From assembly GCF_024355225.1 (NCBI RefSeq), contig NZ_VCNH01000008.1, forward strand, positions 1,550,001 through 1,614,000: 64,000 bases of DNA. Reading direction: 5' to 3'. A program made the position numbers and the translations under genes. Shown one piece after another: positions 63,320 to 64,000 of this stretch. The notes beneath the pieces are model-generated. The model was not told the DNA's origin and made no database searches. It saw only the letters and a list, made by a program, of their open reading frames with translations. The first letter of the stretch is position 1; each line of letters begins with the position of its first letter. This DNA comes from Roseovarius sp. M141 (lineage in GTDB: Bacteria > Pseudomonadota > Alphaproteobacteria > Rhodobacterales > Rhodobacteraceae).

Positions 63320-64000
63320 ATGTCCAGGATCGCCCTGGTGGACGATGACAGGAATATTCTGACATCCGTATCAATCACCCTCGAGGCCGAAGGGTTCGAG
63401 GTTGAAACATATAATGACGGCCAGCAGGCATTCGATGCTTTTTCCAAGAAACTACCGGATATGGCGGTGCTGGACATCAAGATGCCGCGCATGGACGGGA
63501 TCGATCTGTTGCAGCGGCTGCGCCAGACGTCGCAGATGCCGGTGATTTTCCTGACGTCAAAGGACGATGAGGTTGACGAAGTTCTGGGCCTTCGGATGGG
63601 CGCGGATGATTACGTGAAAAAGCCGTTTTCCCAGCGCCTGCTGGTGGAACGGATCCGCGCGCTCTTGCGTCGGCAGGACGCGCTGGACGGCATCGTACCC
63701 GACGCCGACGCCGAAGATAGCAAGGTGATCGAGCGCGGCGCGTTGCGGATGGATCCGCTCCGCCATTCTGTGGCCTGGAAGGGCAAGGACGTTTCGCTGA
63801 CCGTTACCGAATTTTTGCTGCTTCAGGCGCTGGCACAACGCCCCGGTTTCGTCAAAAGCCGCGATCAGCTGATGGACGTGGCGTATGATGATCAGGTCTA
63901 TGTCGACGACCGAACCATCGACAGTCACATCAAGCGGCTGCGCAAGAAGTTGCGTCAGGTGGATCCTGAATTTATGGCGATTGAGACGCTATATGGGATC
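63320..64000 (+). CDS. chvI: Response regulator ChvI, C-terminus beyond window
   Basis: OmpR-family regulator, 227 codons visible. The receiver shows [20 protein letters not shown], phospho-acceptor Asp in [13 protein letters not shown], and Lys in [10 protein letters not shown]. The C-terminal winged helix shows [20 protein letters not shown] and [19 protein letters not shown]. Sequence and position next to pckA identify ChvI of the ChvG/ChvI envelope-stress and host-signal system; its kinase gene would follow beyond 64000. Confidence 0.93.
   Translation, partial: MSRIALVDDDRNILTSVSITLEAEGFEVETYNDGQQAFDAFSKKLPDMAVLDIKMPRMDGIDLLQRLRQTSQMPVIFLTSKDDEVDEVLGLRMGADDYVKKPFSQRLLVERIRALLRRQDALDGIVPDADAEDSKVIERGALRMDPLRHSVAWKGKDVSLTVTEFLLLQALAQRPGFVKSRDQLMDVAYDDQVYVDDRTIDSHIKRLRKKLRQVDPEFMAIETLYGI

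Overview
The window is a high-GC alphaproteobacterial chromosome segment, most likely from the Roseobacter group of the Rhodobacteraceae. The reasons are the divergent pckA/chvI pair at the right end, an FDH3-type formate dehydrogenase locus with DUF3305/DUF3306 partners, an NDUFS4-like complex I subunit, a cydAB-DUF2474 operon and an imuA-imuB-dnaE2 mutasome. No rRNA, tRNA or CRISPR array was found.

Layout. 1-4579: a catabolic block on the minus strand (BCCT transporter cut by the window edge, M19 dipeptidase-like protein, aldehyde dehydrogenase, LysR regulator). 4729-6174: NDUFS4-like and MYG1-like housekeeping genes. 6175-14080: an insertion-sequence graveyard. It holds a PIN-like gene, an IS3 orfA remnant, one nearly intact IS3-family element, a broken IS66 copy, two secreted DUF1254/DUF1214 proteins and an IS110 copy. 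14123-19413: imuA-imuB-dnaE2, with dnaE2 broken by a frameshift inside the polymerase active site. 19414-22701: a second decayed area with shuffled reverse-transcriptase fragments and an AAA+ ATPase relic around a permease/LysR pair. 22702-29955: MATE pump, aminotransferase, HTH/SdhE, MarR-like regulator, DUF1194, glyoxalase I, thyA-folA. 29956-30617: a decayed SH3-type gene.

30618-42400 is a formate dehydrogenase region. A minus-strand set (DUF6505, DUF4444 ligase-like, Mrp/ApbC, DUF6494, polyferredoxin) diverges from a plus-strand set (DUF3305, DUF3306, TorD-like chaperone, Tat small protein, FDH alpha/beta/gamma, 43-aa membrane peptide). Molybdenum cofactor and FDH maturation genes (moeA fusion, mobB, mobA, fdhD) lie at 55.8-60.1 kb, so much of the window serves one molybdoenzyme. 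42553-44081 is a cobalamin-riboswitch locus with a BtuF-like protein that has no visible export signal. 44152-46459 encodes a GbcAB-like betaine demethylase.

46857-52217 holds a two-component system, a membrane-anchored thioredoxin and a reactive-sulfur set (MBL hydrolase, two YeeE/YedE halves, DUF2892) with a scar of lost MBL and SulP genes. 52308-55807 is a Crp/Fnr regulator divergent from a cytochrome bd-type oxidase operon. 60182-61230 is azlCD. 61329-64000 is pckA divergent from chvI (cut by the window edge).

The strongest leads are: the ligase-like and Mrp proteins beside FDH3; the riboswitch-controlled orphan BtuF; the decayed reverse transcriptase; the dnaE2 frameshift; the MBL/SulP scar; and tandem operator-like repeats upstream of pckA. 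All calls come from reading the sequence; no database search was run.
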